DNA of 18,489 nucleotides, taken from Muribaculaceae bacterium (GTDB lineage Bacteria > Bacteroidota > Bacteroidia > Bacteroidales > Muribaculaceae). The stretch is taken from the NCBI GenBank assembly GCA_009775375.1, contig VSPO01000065.1:1-18489 (forward strand), written 5' to 3'. How positions within the stretch are numbered: the stretch's first letter is position 1; the number at the start of each line of letters is the position of its first letter. The notes beneath the pieces are model-generated. The model made no database searches. It was given only the letters and a program-made list of their open reading frames with translations, and was not told the DNA's origin. Shown here in pieces: positions 6,129 through 14,110 of the stretch. Made by a program: the position numbers and the translations under genes.

Positions 6129-7829
6129 ATGAAACAGATAATAGAGTGCGTGCCCAACTTTTCAGAGGGACGTGACAAAAACATAATCGACGCCATAGTC
6201 GCTGATATCGAGAAAGAGGGAAAGATAAAAGTCCTCGATGTTGATCCCGGAGAAGCCACCAACAGGACTGTCGTGACTTTCGTCGGCGAGCCAGAAGCAG
6301 TAGTCGAGGCTGCTCTCAGAGGCATGAAGAAGGCAGCTGTATTAATAGATATGCGTAAGCACCATGGCGCACATCCACGAATGGGAGCCACCGACGTATG
6401 TCCACTGATTCCTGTCAGCGGCATCTCGCTTGAGGAATGTGCCTCCCTTGCCCGCAGACTTGCTGATCGCGCAGCTAAAGAACTGAATATCCCATGCTAT
6501 TGCTATGAGGCTGCCGCATTCACGCCAGAACGCAAAAATCTTGCCGTATGCCGCCAAGGCGAATATGAAGGACTGCACGACAGAATGGGCAAGGATGGTG
6601 AAGGCCCCGACTATGGCGACCGTCCTTTTGACGAGGATGTGGCCCGCACGGGATGCACAGCTGTAGGAGCACGTGATTTTCTCATCGCTGTCAATTTCAA
6701 TCTCAACACCACCTCGACAAGACGGGCCAATGCTATCGCGTTTGACGTGCGAGAAAAAGGTCGCTCTATGCGCGAGGGAGGCAAGCCCAATGGCAAACCT
6801 ATTAAGGATTCCGAGGGCAATACAATAATGATTCCCGGCACTCTCAAAGCGACTAAGGCCATAGGATGGTTTATCGATGAATATGGGATTGCCCAGGTGT
6901 CGATGAATATTACGGACATATCCACAACCCCGCTACACGTAGCTTTCGATGAAGTATGCCGCGCTGCCGCCGCACGCGGCGTGCGTGTCACGGGAACCGA
7001 GATTGTTGGCTTGGTGCCTAAGCGCACGATGATCGATGCAGGGAAACATTATCTCCGCCTGCAACAACGATCTGCCGGCACAAGCGAGAATGAGATAATT
7101 AAAATAGCCGTGAAATCGATGGGGCTTGATGAGTTAAAGCCTTTTGTGCGCGAAGAAAAAATAATAGAAGACATGCTTGCGGATAAGCATGGGAAAAAGC
7201 TTGTCGATATGACTTGCAAAAATTTCGCTGAAGAGACGGCATCTGAATCTCCGGCTCCCGGGGGAGGAAGCATATCTGCATATATGGGCGCTTTAGCAGC
7301 GGCATTAGGGACCATGGTGGCCAACCTTTCAGCCCACAAAGCGGGTTGGGACGAACGATGGGAGGAATTTTCCGACATCGCTGAAAAAGGCCATGCAATC
7401 CAGGACCGTCTTATTGCCCTCGTGGATGAAGACACGGATGCGTTCAACAGAATTATGGCAGTGTTCGCAATGCCTAAAAAGACTCCGGAAGAGAAAGAAG
7501 CCCGCTCGAAAGCACTTGAGGAAGCCACTCTGTATGCAACCGAAGTGCCCCTAAGAACTATGCAAGCAGCCTACGACACCTTCGGAATCCTTCAAGCCAT
7601 GGCAGAGAAAGGAAACCCGGCTTCCATCAGTGATGCCGGTGTTGGAGCTCTTGCCGCACGAAGTGCCGTAATCGGAGCCCATCTCAATGTCAGAATAAAT
7701 GCTGCCGGTCTTAAAGACAGAGAAAAGGCGGAAGAATTGCTGACGGCGGCTTCAGTATTGGCAGGTGCTGCAGTTGAAAAGGAGATGGAGATTCTAAAGA
7801 TTGTCGATAAGGTGATTGACAAGAGCTGA
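6129..7829 (+). CDS. ftcD: Bifunctional glutamate formimidoyltransferase / formimidoyl-THF cyclodeaminase
   Basis: A 566-residue fusion that finishes histidine degradation. The N-terminal half (about 1-326; EC 2.1.2.5) transfers the formimino group of formiminoglutamate to tetrahydrofolate. It opens with IIECVPNFSEGRD and contains HHGAHPRMGATDVCP, where H82 sits at the number of the mammalian catalytic histidine. The C-terminal half (about 357-566; EC 4.3.1.4) releases ammonia to form 5,10-methenyl-THF. It carries the SPAPGGGSISAYMGALAAAL folate-site segment and DEDTDAFN near residue 437. The joining segment, GLDELKPF..EEKIIEDML, resembles the linker in vertebrate FTCD as I remember it. Other Bacteroidales such as Porphyromonas, as I recall, keep the two activities in separate genes (ftcD and fchA). 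No second cyclodeaminase gene is present here. hutI begins 2 nt after the stop. Confidence 0.95.
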   Translation: MKQIIECVPNFSEGRDKNIIDAIVADIEKEGKIKVLDVDPGEATNRTVVTFVGEPEAVVEAALRGMKKAAVLIDMRKHHGAHPRMGATDVCPLIPVSGISLEECASLARRLADRAAKELNIPCYCYEAAAFTPERKNLAVCRQGEYEGLHDRMGKDGEGPDYGDRPFDEDVARTGCTAVGARDFLIAVNFNLNTTSTRRANAIAFDVREKGRSMREGGKPNGKPIKDSEGNTIMIPGTLKATKAIGWFIDEYGIAQVSMNITDISTTPLHVAFDEVCRAAAARGVRVTGTEIVGLVPKRTMIDAGKHYLRLQQRSAGTSENEIIKIAVKSMGLDELKPFVREEKIIEDMLADKHGKKLVDMTCKNFAEETASESPAPGGGSISAYMGALAAALGTMVANLSAHKAGWDERWEEFSDIAEKGHAIQDRLIALVDEDTDAFNRIMAVFAMPKKTPEEKEARSKALEEATLYATEVPLRTMQAAYDTFGILQAMAEKGNPASISDAGVGALAARSAVIGAHLNVRINAAGLKDREKAEELLTAASVLAGAAVEKEMEILKIVDKVIDKS

Positions 7830-7831
7830 TA

Positions 7832-9106
7832 ATGCATACAATGAACAAGAATATCATAATCAAAAACGCCACAGTTGTCACACCTTTGGGAAAAACTCCC
7901 AAAGGCGGAGACAGCATGGGCGATTTACAAGTAATCGAAAATGCCACGGTAATAGTGACCGACGGCATAATATCATTTGTCGGCAGCTCTGTCGATGCTT
8001 GCACACCCGCAGATTATACCTACACCGTAATCGATGCTGCCTCACGCGTTGTCTTGCCCGGATTTGTCGATTCCCATACTCATTTGATTTTCGGAGGCTT
8101 TAGGCCAGATGAGTTCGGATGGAGATTGAACGGAGAGACATACATGGAGATCATGCAACGCGGAGGGGGCATACAGTCTACTGTCAATGCCACACGATCA
8201 GCAACCATTGGAGAACTTCAAGAAAAAGGACAATGGTTTATTGACAAGATGAGCGAGATGGGAGTTACCACTGTAGAGGCAAAGAGCGGATACGGCCTTG
8301 ACACTGCATCCGAACTGAAAATGCTTGACGTAATCAACAATCTTGCCAAAGTTCCGAATCAAAAACTGAATATAGTAGCCACTTTCCTCGGAGCTCATGC
8401 CGTGCCAACGGAATACAAGGGGCGTACAGCTGATTACGTCGACCTCTTGATTCGCGAAATGATTCCTGCCGTGAAAGGGAAAGCCGAATTCTTTGATATC
8501 TTCACAGAGAAAAATGTCTTTGAGATTGAGGATTCCAGAAAATTGCTAAACGCGGCTAAGGAAGCAGGGTTCAAACTAAAACTCCATGCAGATGAAATCG
8601 TGACGCTTGGAGGAGCCGAACTTGCGGCAGAGACCGGAGCCGTGTCGGCCGACCATCTGCTACATGTCAGCGACGTGGGAATTAAGAGAATGGCCCAGGA
8701 GGGGGTTGTGGCGACATTGCTTCCGCTTACGGCTTTCTCCCTTCGTGAACCTTATGCCCCTGCTCGAAAATTCATAGAAGCAGGCGCAGCCGTCGCACTT
8801 GCCACAGACTTGAATCCCGGCAGTTGTTTCTCAGGCTCCATCCCTTTGACCATAGCCCTCGCTTGCATCTATATGCATATGTCGGTCGAAGAGACTATAA
8901 CAGCCTTGACTCTTAACGGAGCAGCCGCTCTCGGGAAAGCCAACGAAATAGGAACAATCGAACCCGGTAAAAAAGGAGACCTCATTATGCTTGAATTCCC
9001 CAACTACCGAATGCTACCCTATTACGTCGGAATGAACTGCGTCAACACCACAATCCATCAAGGGAATATCGTATATTCCAGAAAGACTCATAACAATCCT
9101 TTTTAA
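7832..9106 (+). CDS. hutI: Imidazolonepropionase
   Basis: This cytoplasmic amidohydrolase-superfamily metalloenzyme (EC 3.5.2.7) opens the ring of imidazolonepropionate to give N-formiminoglutamate. The 424 residues include the metal-binding set expected for HutI: H82 and H84 in GFVDSHTHLIFGG, H252 in KLKLHADEI, and D326 in ALATDLNPGS. The SADHLLHVS segment carries the further conserved His. The C-terminal LTLNGAAALG...IGTIEPGKKGDLIML is typical of the superfamily. The first ATG (7832) lies 2 nt after the ftcD stop. A second at 7841, starting MNKNIIIKNATVV, matches the usual family start a little better, so the true start is uncertain by nine bases. It is tightly packed between ftcD and hutH, consistent with coupled translation. 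Confidence 0.95.
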   Translation: MHTMNKNIIIKNATVVTPLGKTPKGGDSMGDLQVIENATVIVTDGIISFVGSSVDACTPADYTYTVIDAASRVVLPGFVDSHTHLIFGGFRPDEFGWRLNGETYMEIMQRGGGIQSTVNATRSATIGELQEKGQWFIDKMSEMGVTTVEAKSGYGLDTASELKMLDVINNLAKVPNQKLNIVATFLGAHAVPTEYKGRTADYVDLLIREMIPAVKGKAEFFDIFTEKNVFEIEDSRKLLNAAKEAGFKLKLHADEIVTLGGAELAAETGAVSADHLLHVSDVGIKRMAQEGVVATLLPLTAFSLREPYAPARKFIEAGAAVALATDLNPGSCFSGSIPLTIALACIYMHMSVEETITALTLNGAAALGKANEIGTIEPGKKGDLIMLEFPNYRMLPYYVGMNCVNTTIHQGNIVYSRKTHNNPF

Positions 9107-9108
9107 TC

Positions 9109-10614
9109 ATGAACAATCAAAATACGTATGCAATAGGTTCAGGTCTCCTGACATATGACATCATTGAGCATATCTTGAAGGAAGACATGAAGCTGACTCT
9201 ATCTGACGATGCAAAGAAAAAAATCAATCATTGCCGGGAATACCTCAACCGGAAAGAAGAAGATTTTTCAAAACCGGTCTATGGCGTGACCACAGGATTC
9301 GGCTCCCTTTGCGACAGGACAATTTCAAAAGAGCAACTTTCCACTCTTCAGGAAAACCTCGTCAAGAGCCATTCCTGCAGCGTGGGTACTCCTGTGGATG
9401 CCGTGGTCGTCAAGCTTATGTTGCTGCTTAAAGCTCACGCATTGTCGATGGGTTTCAGCGGAGTGCAAGTAGCCACTGTGGAGAGGATAATCGATTTCTA
9501 CAACAACGGAATCCTACCGGTGGTCTACGATCGTGGTTCGCTCGGGGCTTCGGGCGACCTTGCTCCATTAGCCAATCTTTTTCTTCCCCTGATTGGAGAA
9601 GGAGAGGTGGTCTATCGGAATCAACACTTTTCCGGAACTGAGATTCTTAAAAGATTCGGGTGGGAACCTATAAAATTACAGTCGAAAGAGGGTTTGGCTC
9701 TACTGAATGGCACCCAGTTCATGAGTGCCAACGGAATAAAAGCATTGATTGACGGCTGGCATCTTGTCAACTGTTTCGATCTTTTCGGGGCAATGAGCCT
9801 TGAGGCCTATGACGGACGTATCGAACCATTCCTTGATTGCCTACATCAAGTGCGTCCTCACAGAGGCCAGATTGAGACCGCCGAAATTTTCCGCCGTATT
9901 CTCAAAGGCAGCGAGATTATTGATAGGGATAAACAGCACGTGCAGGATCCATACTCATTCCGGTGCATCCCCCAAGTGCATGGCGCGGTTAAGGACGCCA
10001 TGCACCACGTGACCGAAATTCTCCACATTGAAATAAATTCAGTGACTGATAACCCTACAGTATTTCCTGACGAAGATCTGGTCGTGAGTGGCGGCAACTT
10101 CCATGGAGAACCAATTGCGTTGGCTTTTGATTATATGGGCGTGGCACTTCACGAACTTGGTAATATTTCAGAGCGAAGAGTGGCGCAATTGATTCTCGGC
10201 AAGCGAGGACTTCCGGAATTTCTCGTTGCAAAGCCGGGGCTTAATTCGGGATTCATGATTCCCCAATATGCAGCAGCTGCAGTAGTCAGCCAAAACAAAA
10301 TGTACGCCTGGCCCGCATCATGCGACTCTATAGTAAGCTCCAACGGACAAGAAGATCTTGTCTCAATGGGAGCCAACTCTGCAACAAAGCTCCACAAAAT
10401 AATCGACAATCTTAAGATAATCGTAGCCGTAGAACTGATGAATGCTGCCCAAGGAATTGATTTCCGACGTCCGCTGAAATCTTCCCCACAGATTGAAAAG
10501 GTCATGACCGAATATCGCAAGGCGGTGCCTTTCGTGGAAGACGATGTGGTCATGGCTGATTATTTGAAAGCCACCCAAGATTTTCTCGAACAGTTTGATG
10601 TAGTCATTGAATAA
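9109..10614 (+). CDS. hutH: Histidine ammonia-lyase
   Basis: This 501-residue cytoplasmic enzyme (EC 4.3.1.3) deaminates L-histidine to urocanate, the committed first step, although its gene is last in the operon. The tripeptide that cyclises into the MIO electrophile is present as A147-S148-G149 within GSLGASGDLAPLANL. The active-site loop YGVTTGFG is at 58-65, and SVTDNPTVF, GGNFHGEPIA and SSNGQEDLVSMG are all as expected for HAL rather than PAL/TAL. The length is typical. Its start lies 2 nt after the hutI stop. A strong hairpin follows about 8 nt past its stop codon, ending the operon. No histidine transporter or hut regulator gene is linked. Confidence 0.96.
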   Translation: MNNQNTYAIGSGLLTYDIIEHILKEDMKLTLSDDAKKKINHCREYLNRKEEDFSKPVYGVTTGFGSLCDRTISKEQLSTLQENLVKSHSCSVGTPVDAVVVKLMLLLKAHALSMGFSGVQVATVERIIDFYNNGILPVVYDRGSLGASGDLAPLANLFLPLIGEGEVVYRNQHFSGTEILKRFGWEPIKLQSKEGLALLNGTQFMSANGIKALIDGWHLVNCFDLFGAMSLEAYDGRIEPFLDCLHQVRPHRGQIETAEIFRRILKGSEIIDRDKQHVQDPYSFRCIPQVHGAVKDAMHHVTEILHIEINSVTDNPTVFPDEDLVVSGGNFHGEPIALAFDYMGVALHELGNISERRVAQLILGKRGLPEFLVAKPGLNSGFMIPQYAAAAVVSQNKMYAWPASCDSIVSSNGQEDLVSMGANSATKLHKIIDNLKIIVAVELMNAAQGIDFRRPLKSSPQIEKVMTEYRKAVPFVEDDVVMADYLKATQDFLEQFDVVIE

Positions 10615-10621
10615 AAATTGA

Positions 10622-10651
10622 GTCCGGACGGCATGGTCATGCTGTCCGGAC
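10622..10651 (+). terminator. Terminator hairpin after the hut operon
   Basis: GTCCGGAC (10622-10629) pairs with an identical self-complementary copy at 10644-10651. The stem continues through a G-U pair and GCAT/ATGC, giving 13 pairs closed by a GGTC tetraloop. The downstream tract CAAAATTCTTCTATTTT is only moderately U-rich on the plus strand. Read on the minus strand the stem is followed by TCAATTTTTATT, so it may act in both directions. Confidence 0.75.
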
Positions 10652-10731
10652 CAAAATTCTTCTATTTTCCCTTTCGAGATTGCTGCCGGCAACAAGTCGG
10701 ATGCATCTCCTTATGCAAATATATATATCGA

Positions 10732-12120
10732 ATGAAAAATATCAAATGTCCGAATTGCGGAACTGTGTTCAAGGTTGACGAAAGCGACTATGCCGCCATA
10801 GTCTCTCAGGTCAGGAATTCTGAGTTTGACGATGAAATAAAAAAACGCATTGAAGAGCTGAATGAAAAACATGCCGCCCAAGAAAAAGCTGCCGCAGCCG
10901 AATCGCAAAGACAGCATGAGAAAACGATAGCCGACAAAGAACGAGAACTTGCCAACCTTGAGAAGGAGATTCAAAGGCTAAAGGGAATAATCGACAACAA
11001 CGAAGACAGGAAGAAAGCTGAACTGGCTGTGGCGACAGCTGAGTCCAATCGAAAATTGGCTGAACTGAAGGCTGACAAGGAGAAGGCTATCGCCAAACTG
11101 AAGACAGACATCGCCACTTCTGAAAAGCAACACGAACTCGACATACTTGCCGAACGGAACGCCGCCAAAGATGAGCTATACAAGAAAGACGAGACAATAG
11201 CAGCCCTCAATCTTCAGATGAAGGCTGAACAGGCAGCTGCTAAAAACAAAGAAATTGAGCTAAAGGAACATCATGCCAATGCGCTTCGAGGCAAACAAGA
11301 GGAAATCGACCGACTGAAAGATTTTAAGTCAAGACTATCAACCAAAATGCTCGGAGAATCGCTTGAACAGCATTGTGCCATATCTTTCGCACATATGCAA
11401 AGCATGGGTATGTTTCCCGATGCGTTCTTTGATAAGGACAACGACATCAAGACAGGCACTAAAGGGGATTTCATATTTCGGGATTTCTTCAATGGATTTG
11501 AATACGTCTCGGTCATGTTTGAAATGAAAAACGAAGCCGACACAACAGCAACAAAACACAAGAACACAGACTTTCTCGAAAAACTTGACAAGGACCGCAG
11601 AGAAAAAAACTGCGAATACGCCATTCTTGTTTCCATGCTCGAACAAGACAATCCCTTATATGACAATGGCATCGTGGATTTCTCCCATCTTTATCCCAAA
11701 ATGATGGTCATACGTCCGCAATTCTTCATTCCCATTCTAAGGATTCTGACTCAATCTTCATCGAAAAATCTCCGACAGATAATTGATTTGCGCCAACAGC
11801 TTGACGTGGCTCAGGCTCAATCGCTCGACGTCACCAAGCTCATGCAAAAGGTTGAAAAATTTCGTAATGCCTTTGGAAAGAATCTCCAGACCGCCCAGGC
11901 AAAATATGAAGCTGCCATGACCGGGATAGACAAAATCATAGCCAATCTTGAAAAACAAATTTCCGACTTAAGGGCCGTGAAAGCCAATTTTGAGACTTCT
12001 GAGCAACGCCTACTCAAGGCGAATGAAGTCCTTGAGGAAGATTTCACAATTAAAAAGCTGACTCACGGCAACCCTACAATGCGTGCAAAACTTGAGGAAG
12101 CAGCAAAATCTCCGGACTAA
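10732..12120 (+). CDS. DUF2130 (COG4487) coiled-coil protein with putative nuclease-like domain
   Basis: A 462-residue protein of unknown function. I start it at MKNIKCPNCG (10732); an upstream TTG in frame would run the gene back through the hut terminator. A single CxxC knuckle (C6, C9) resembles half a zinc ribbon. Residues of about 25-190 form a long Lys/Glu/Ala-rich coiled coil. The conserved DUF2130 block follows, including GDFIFRDF, FEMKNEADTTATKHKNTDFLEKLDKDRREKNCEYAILVS and KMMVIRPQFFIPILRIL (quoted in pieces), and a second coiled coil closes the protein. Within the block, E209 and E212 (LGESLEQHC), D246 and E264-x-K266 are arranged like a PD-(D/E)xK nuclease site. The overall plan resembles RmuC. 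A nucleic-acid role is inference. It stands alone, between the hut terminator and a convergent operon, and I see no clear promoter for it. Confidence 0.8.
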   Translation: MKNIKCPNCGTVFKVDESDYAAIVSQVRNSEFDDEIKKRIEELNEKHAAQEKAAAAESQRQHEKTIADKERELANLEKEIQRLKGIIDNNEDRKKAELAVATAESNRKLAELKADKEKAIAKLKTDIATSEKQHELDILAERNAAKDELYKKDETIAALNLQMKAEQAAAKNKEIELKEHHANALRGKQEEIDRLKDFKSRLSTKMLGESLEQHCAISFAHMQSMGMFPDAFFDKDNDIKTGTKGDFIFRDFFNGFEYVSVMFEMKNEADTTATKHKNTDFLEKLDKDRREKNCEYAILVSMLEQDNPLYDNGIVDFSHLYPKMMVIRPQFFIPILRILTQSSSKNLRQIIDLRQQLDVAQAQSLDVTKLMQKVEKFRNAFGKNLQTAQAKYEAAMTGIDKIIANLEKQISDLRAVKANFETSEQRLLKANEVLEEDFTIKKLTHGNPTMRAKLEEAAKSPD

Positions 12121-12148
12121 GAAAGCGTCTTAATCGGCAGACTCTTAG
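12117..12148. terminator. Possible terminator between convergent transcripts
   Basis: CTAAGA (12117-12122, including the DUF2130 stop codon) pairs with TCTTAG (12143-12148), and GTCT (12127-12130) pairs with AGAC (12139-12142) inside. CATTTTCATT follows. The stem is AT-rich and asymmetric, so this is only a candidate end for either converging transcript in the 66-nt gap. Confidence 0.35.
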
Positions 12149-12186
12149 CATTTTCATTAAAATTTCGAGGCCGTAGGGCGGTGATT

Positions 12187-12768
12187 TTAAGGAACGCGCT
12201 TATTATCCGGAGTCAGCTTCCTGACTACATGGCATGGACTCCCGAATGCCAATACACCGGATGGAATGTTTTTAGTCACGAGGCTACACGCTCCAACCAC
12301 ACTTCCCTCTCCGATTTCAACGCCCGGCATTATGGTCACACCGGCACCAAGCCATGCGCCGTCGCCTATCTTTATCGGCAACGCCCGCATCACTCCCTTA
12401 ACTCTCTCTTCCCTATCAAGAGAATGAGTTATCGTGCATATTGTAGTGTTCGGGCCGATGAACACGTCATCTCCTATTTCAACCAAAGCTTCGTCTAATA
12501 TGCTGAGATTAAAATTGCAAATAACTCTATCACCAATACGGATGTTGTTACCTATGTCGCATCGGAATAGGGAATGAATAATGCAGTCTTCTCCGATATT
12601 GCCAAGCAAACCGCGTAACACCTCTTTTCTTTTCTTTTTCGCGGAAGGTGGCAAAGAATTAAGCAGGAAGCATAGATCGGCAGCACTTTCAAGTGACTCC
12701 CCTATCTTCCCGTTGAATCCATTATGCCATCTTCCGGATGACATTTCCTTTAGTGCATCCATACTCAA
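12187..12768 (-). CDS. Hexapeptide-repeat O-acetyltransferase, maltose/galactoside acetyltransferase-like
   Basis: A 193-residue left-handed beta-helix acetyltransferase of the LacA/Maa/NodL group, which transfers acetyl from acetyl-CoA to a sugar or related hydroxyl group. The N-terminal 60 residues (MSMDALKEMSSGRWHNG...) resemble the short helical Mac domain of maltose acetyltransferases. Hexapeptide repeats run from about 60 to 165 (IGNNIRIGD, EIGDDVFIGPN, KIGDGAWLGAGVTIMPGV, EIGEGSVVGACSLV). The catalytic histidine is H115 in THSLD, the same number as in LacA. The ending GSPCHVVRKL is also typical. The substrate cannot be told from sequence. It is the last gene of the rlmD operon, 30 nt after the kinase gene. 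The N-terminus is somewhat divergent from classic Mac domains. Confidence 0.88.
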   Translation of the reverse strand: MSMDALKEMSSGRWHNGFNGKIGESLESAADLCFLLNSLPPSAKKKRKEVLRGLLGNIGEDCIIHSLFRCDIGNNIRIGDRVICNFNLSILDEALVEIGDDVFIGPNTTICTITHSLDREERVKGVMRALPIKIGDGAWLGAGVTIMPGVEIGEGSVVGACSLVTKNIPSGVLAFGSPCHVVRKLTPDNKRVP

Positions 12769-12798
12769 CCACTTTTTAACTCACTCCCTATAATACAC

Positions 12799-13344
12799 TT
12801 ACTGATATATTCTCGACACATCACATTCTCCGGAGGGTCTTTCAAAATTGGAAAAATATTCTTCCAACTGCCTGCTGCCAACGATCTGATCATTCGCGCC
12901 AAGCCCTTTTCTTCCTTCCAGACGTTTTTCCAATGTCTCAAACGGCACCTCCATATATATGAACCCAAGGGAAGCATAATGTTTTCTGCATATCGACCGA
13001 ATTTCATTACGCTTGCTCAACTTGCACATAGTGGCGTCCACAACCACTCTACTACCCTCTTCAAGGCTCCTGCAAAGGCTTTCGGTAAGAATCTTCCAAG
13101 ATGATTGGAAAATCTCCATTTTTTGATAATCCGGCATATCCGGGAATGAGTCCCCATACCGGTCCCAAATTATTTCATCAGAGGAAATTCTCTTGAATCC
13201 GAATATCTCCAACAATTTAGAAAGGTATGTTTTGCCGCTACCACTTACGCCACACATTGCGACAACCTGAAGCTTTTCTAAAGAAGCCAAGAAACCTTCA
13301 GGCAGTCTTCCATCTTCTTTAAAATTACCAATCATTTTTTCCAT
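12799..13344 (-). CDS. P-loop kinase-like ATP-binding protein (AAA_33/polynucleotide-kinase-like)
   Basis: A 181-residue single-domain P-loop protein. Walker A is GVSGSGKT at 32-39 (K38). It is followed by ISSDEIIWDRYGD, where the Asp after the second strand is typical of small-substrate kinases, and by a Walker B-like strand RVVVDATM ending near D103 with following KLSKRNEI, as in the AAA_33 / polynucleotide kinase-like group. Arg-rich residues near 140-146 (KRLEGRKG) could form the lid. No zeta-type antitoxin gene accompanies it, so a toxin is unlikely, and the substrate is unknown. The start at 13344 overlaps the preceding gene by 20 nt. M4 at 13335 would reduce this to 11 nt, and no later ATG leaves the P-loop strand intact. 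The overlap suggests coupled translation with the nitroreductase-like gene. Confidence 0.8.
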   Translation of the reverse strand: MEKMIGNFKEDGRLPEGFLASLEKLQVVAMCGVSGSGKTYLSKLLEIFGFKRISSDEIIWDRYGDSFPDMPDYQKMEIFQSSWKILTESLCRSLEEGSRVVVDATMCKLSKRNEIRSICRKHYASLGFIYMEVPFETLEKRLEGRKGLGANDQIVGSRQLEEYFSNFERPSGECDVSRIYQ

Positions 13345-14110
13345 AATCGCATATCAATGATGAATCGTTGCCCCAATCGCAACACGTCGAAGTAGCATAA
13401 TTAAAGTTGTATTTCGCAATTCCAAGATCAATAAGCATTCTCCGATCATCCTCCTTTACAAATGCACACAATTCACTGCTACTCTCTTCCTGCTTAATAT
13501 GAATCCTTACCGGCCGTCGATTCAAAGCAGATGGAGCACAGGCTACGGCCTTGAGCCCCGCTATTATAAACGGATAGATTTTTGAAGCCTTATCAATGTC
13601 GGAAGAGGGGATGAAAAAGTCGGAATACGTCATCTTCTTTCGGTGGGCAATCATTCGCATGACCGCCGCGACAGGACGCTCTTTTTCTGAAGGCATTCCT
13701 ATCGCGACAAGAAACAATATCCGCTCCCCCGCCCTGACTTGCACTTTTGCTTTTGCCGTATCAAAAGTGCCTCCGACAAAGCAAGTGCCAAGACCAAGGC
13801 TTATGGCCTTGACCACGAATCTTTCTGCGAAATAACCCGCGCGCTCGTAGGCATCGGGAGTAGCGACATCTACAACAGCAGCCAGATAATTTCTGGCATT
13901 TTCAAAAATCCCATAGCTGCGTCCGTATCCTTTGAAAGGTGCCGCATCGTCAAGCACCAATTGAAACCTCATTCCTTGCTCATGAGAATTGGTCATCGAG
14001 ATTTCTGCCCTCAGCTTGTTGGCTATGTTTGCATCGATTTTATTCTCAGTAAACGACCTCACGGAATGACGACTTTCAAGCAATCGTAGTCTAATCTCAC
14101 TCTCCGTCAT
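13325..14110 (-). CDS. Nitroreductase-like flavoprotein (TM1586-type)
   Basis: A 261-residue protein of the nitroreductase superfamily, probably the TM1586_NiRdase group (PF14512), which binds FMN. The start LLESRHSVRSFTENKI is the usual FMN-phosphate-binding RRSVRxF-type motif. AERFVVKAISLGLGTCFVGGTFD (92-116) matches the central helix and strand of the fold, and ILFLVAIGMPSEK corresponds to the common hxxxGhPxE segment. The second lobe has ACAPSALNRRPVRIHI (190-205), where APSALNRRP mirrors the APSAxNxQP motif of nitroreductases. The physiological substrate is unknown. Its ATG overlaps the rlmD stop in ATGA, so the two are very likely translated from one message. The C-terminus, with several Cys and Asp residues, looks lineage-specific. 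Confidence 0.82.
   Translation of the reverse strand: MTESEIRLRLLESRHSVRSFTENKIDANIANKLRAEISMTNSHEQGMRFQLVLDDAAPFKGYGRSYGIFENARNYLAAVVDVATPDAYERAGYFAERFVVKAISLGLGTCFVGGTFDTAKAKVQVRAGERILFLVAIGMPSEKERPVAAVMRMIAHRKKMTYSDFFIPSSDIDKASKIYPFIIAGLKAVACAPSALNRRPVRIHIKQEESSSELCAFVKEDDRRMLIDLGIAKYNFNYATSTCCDWGNDSSLICDYGKNDW

Noticed and set aside
7049..7528. 159-codon open frame antisense to ftcD
   Set aside because: Ser/Ala-rich shadow of the cyclodeaminase coding strand with no family resemblance or promoter.
10618..10731. N-terminal extension of the DUF2130 gene from an upstream TTG
   Set aside because: It would translate through the hut terminator hairpin, and the family begins at the MKxIKCPNCG-type segment.
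10653..10731. Promoter for the DUF2130 gene
   Set aside because: No TAnnTTTG match is present in the gap after the terminator. Only AT-rich repeats (ATATATAT) are seen.
12799..13344. Zeta-type toxin of a toxin-antitoxin pair
   Set aside because: The P-loop kinase resembles AAA_33 proteins, but its neighbours are enzymes and no small antitoxin gene is adjacent.
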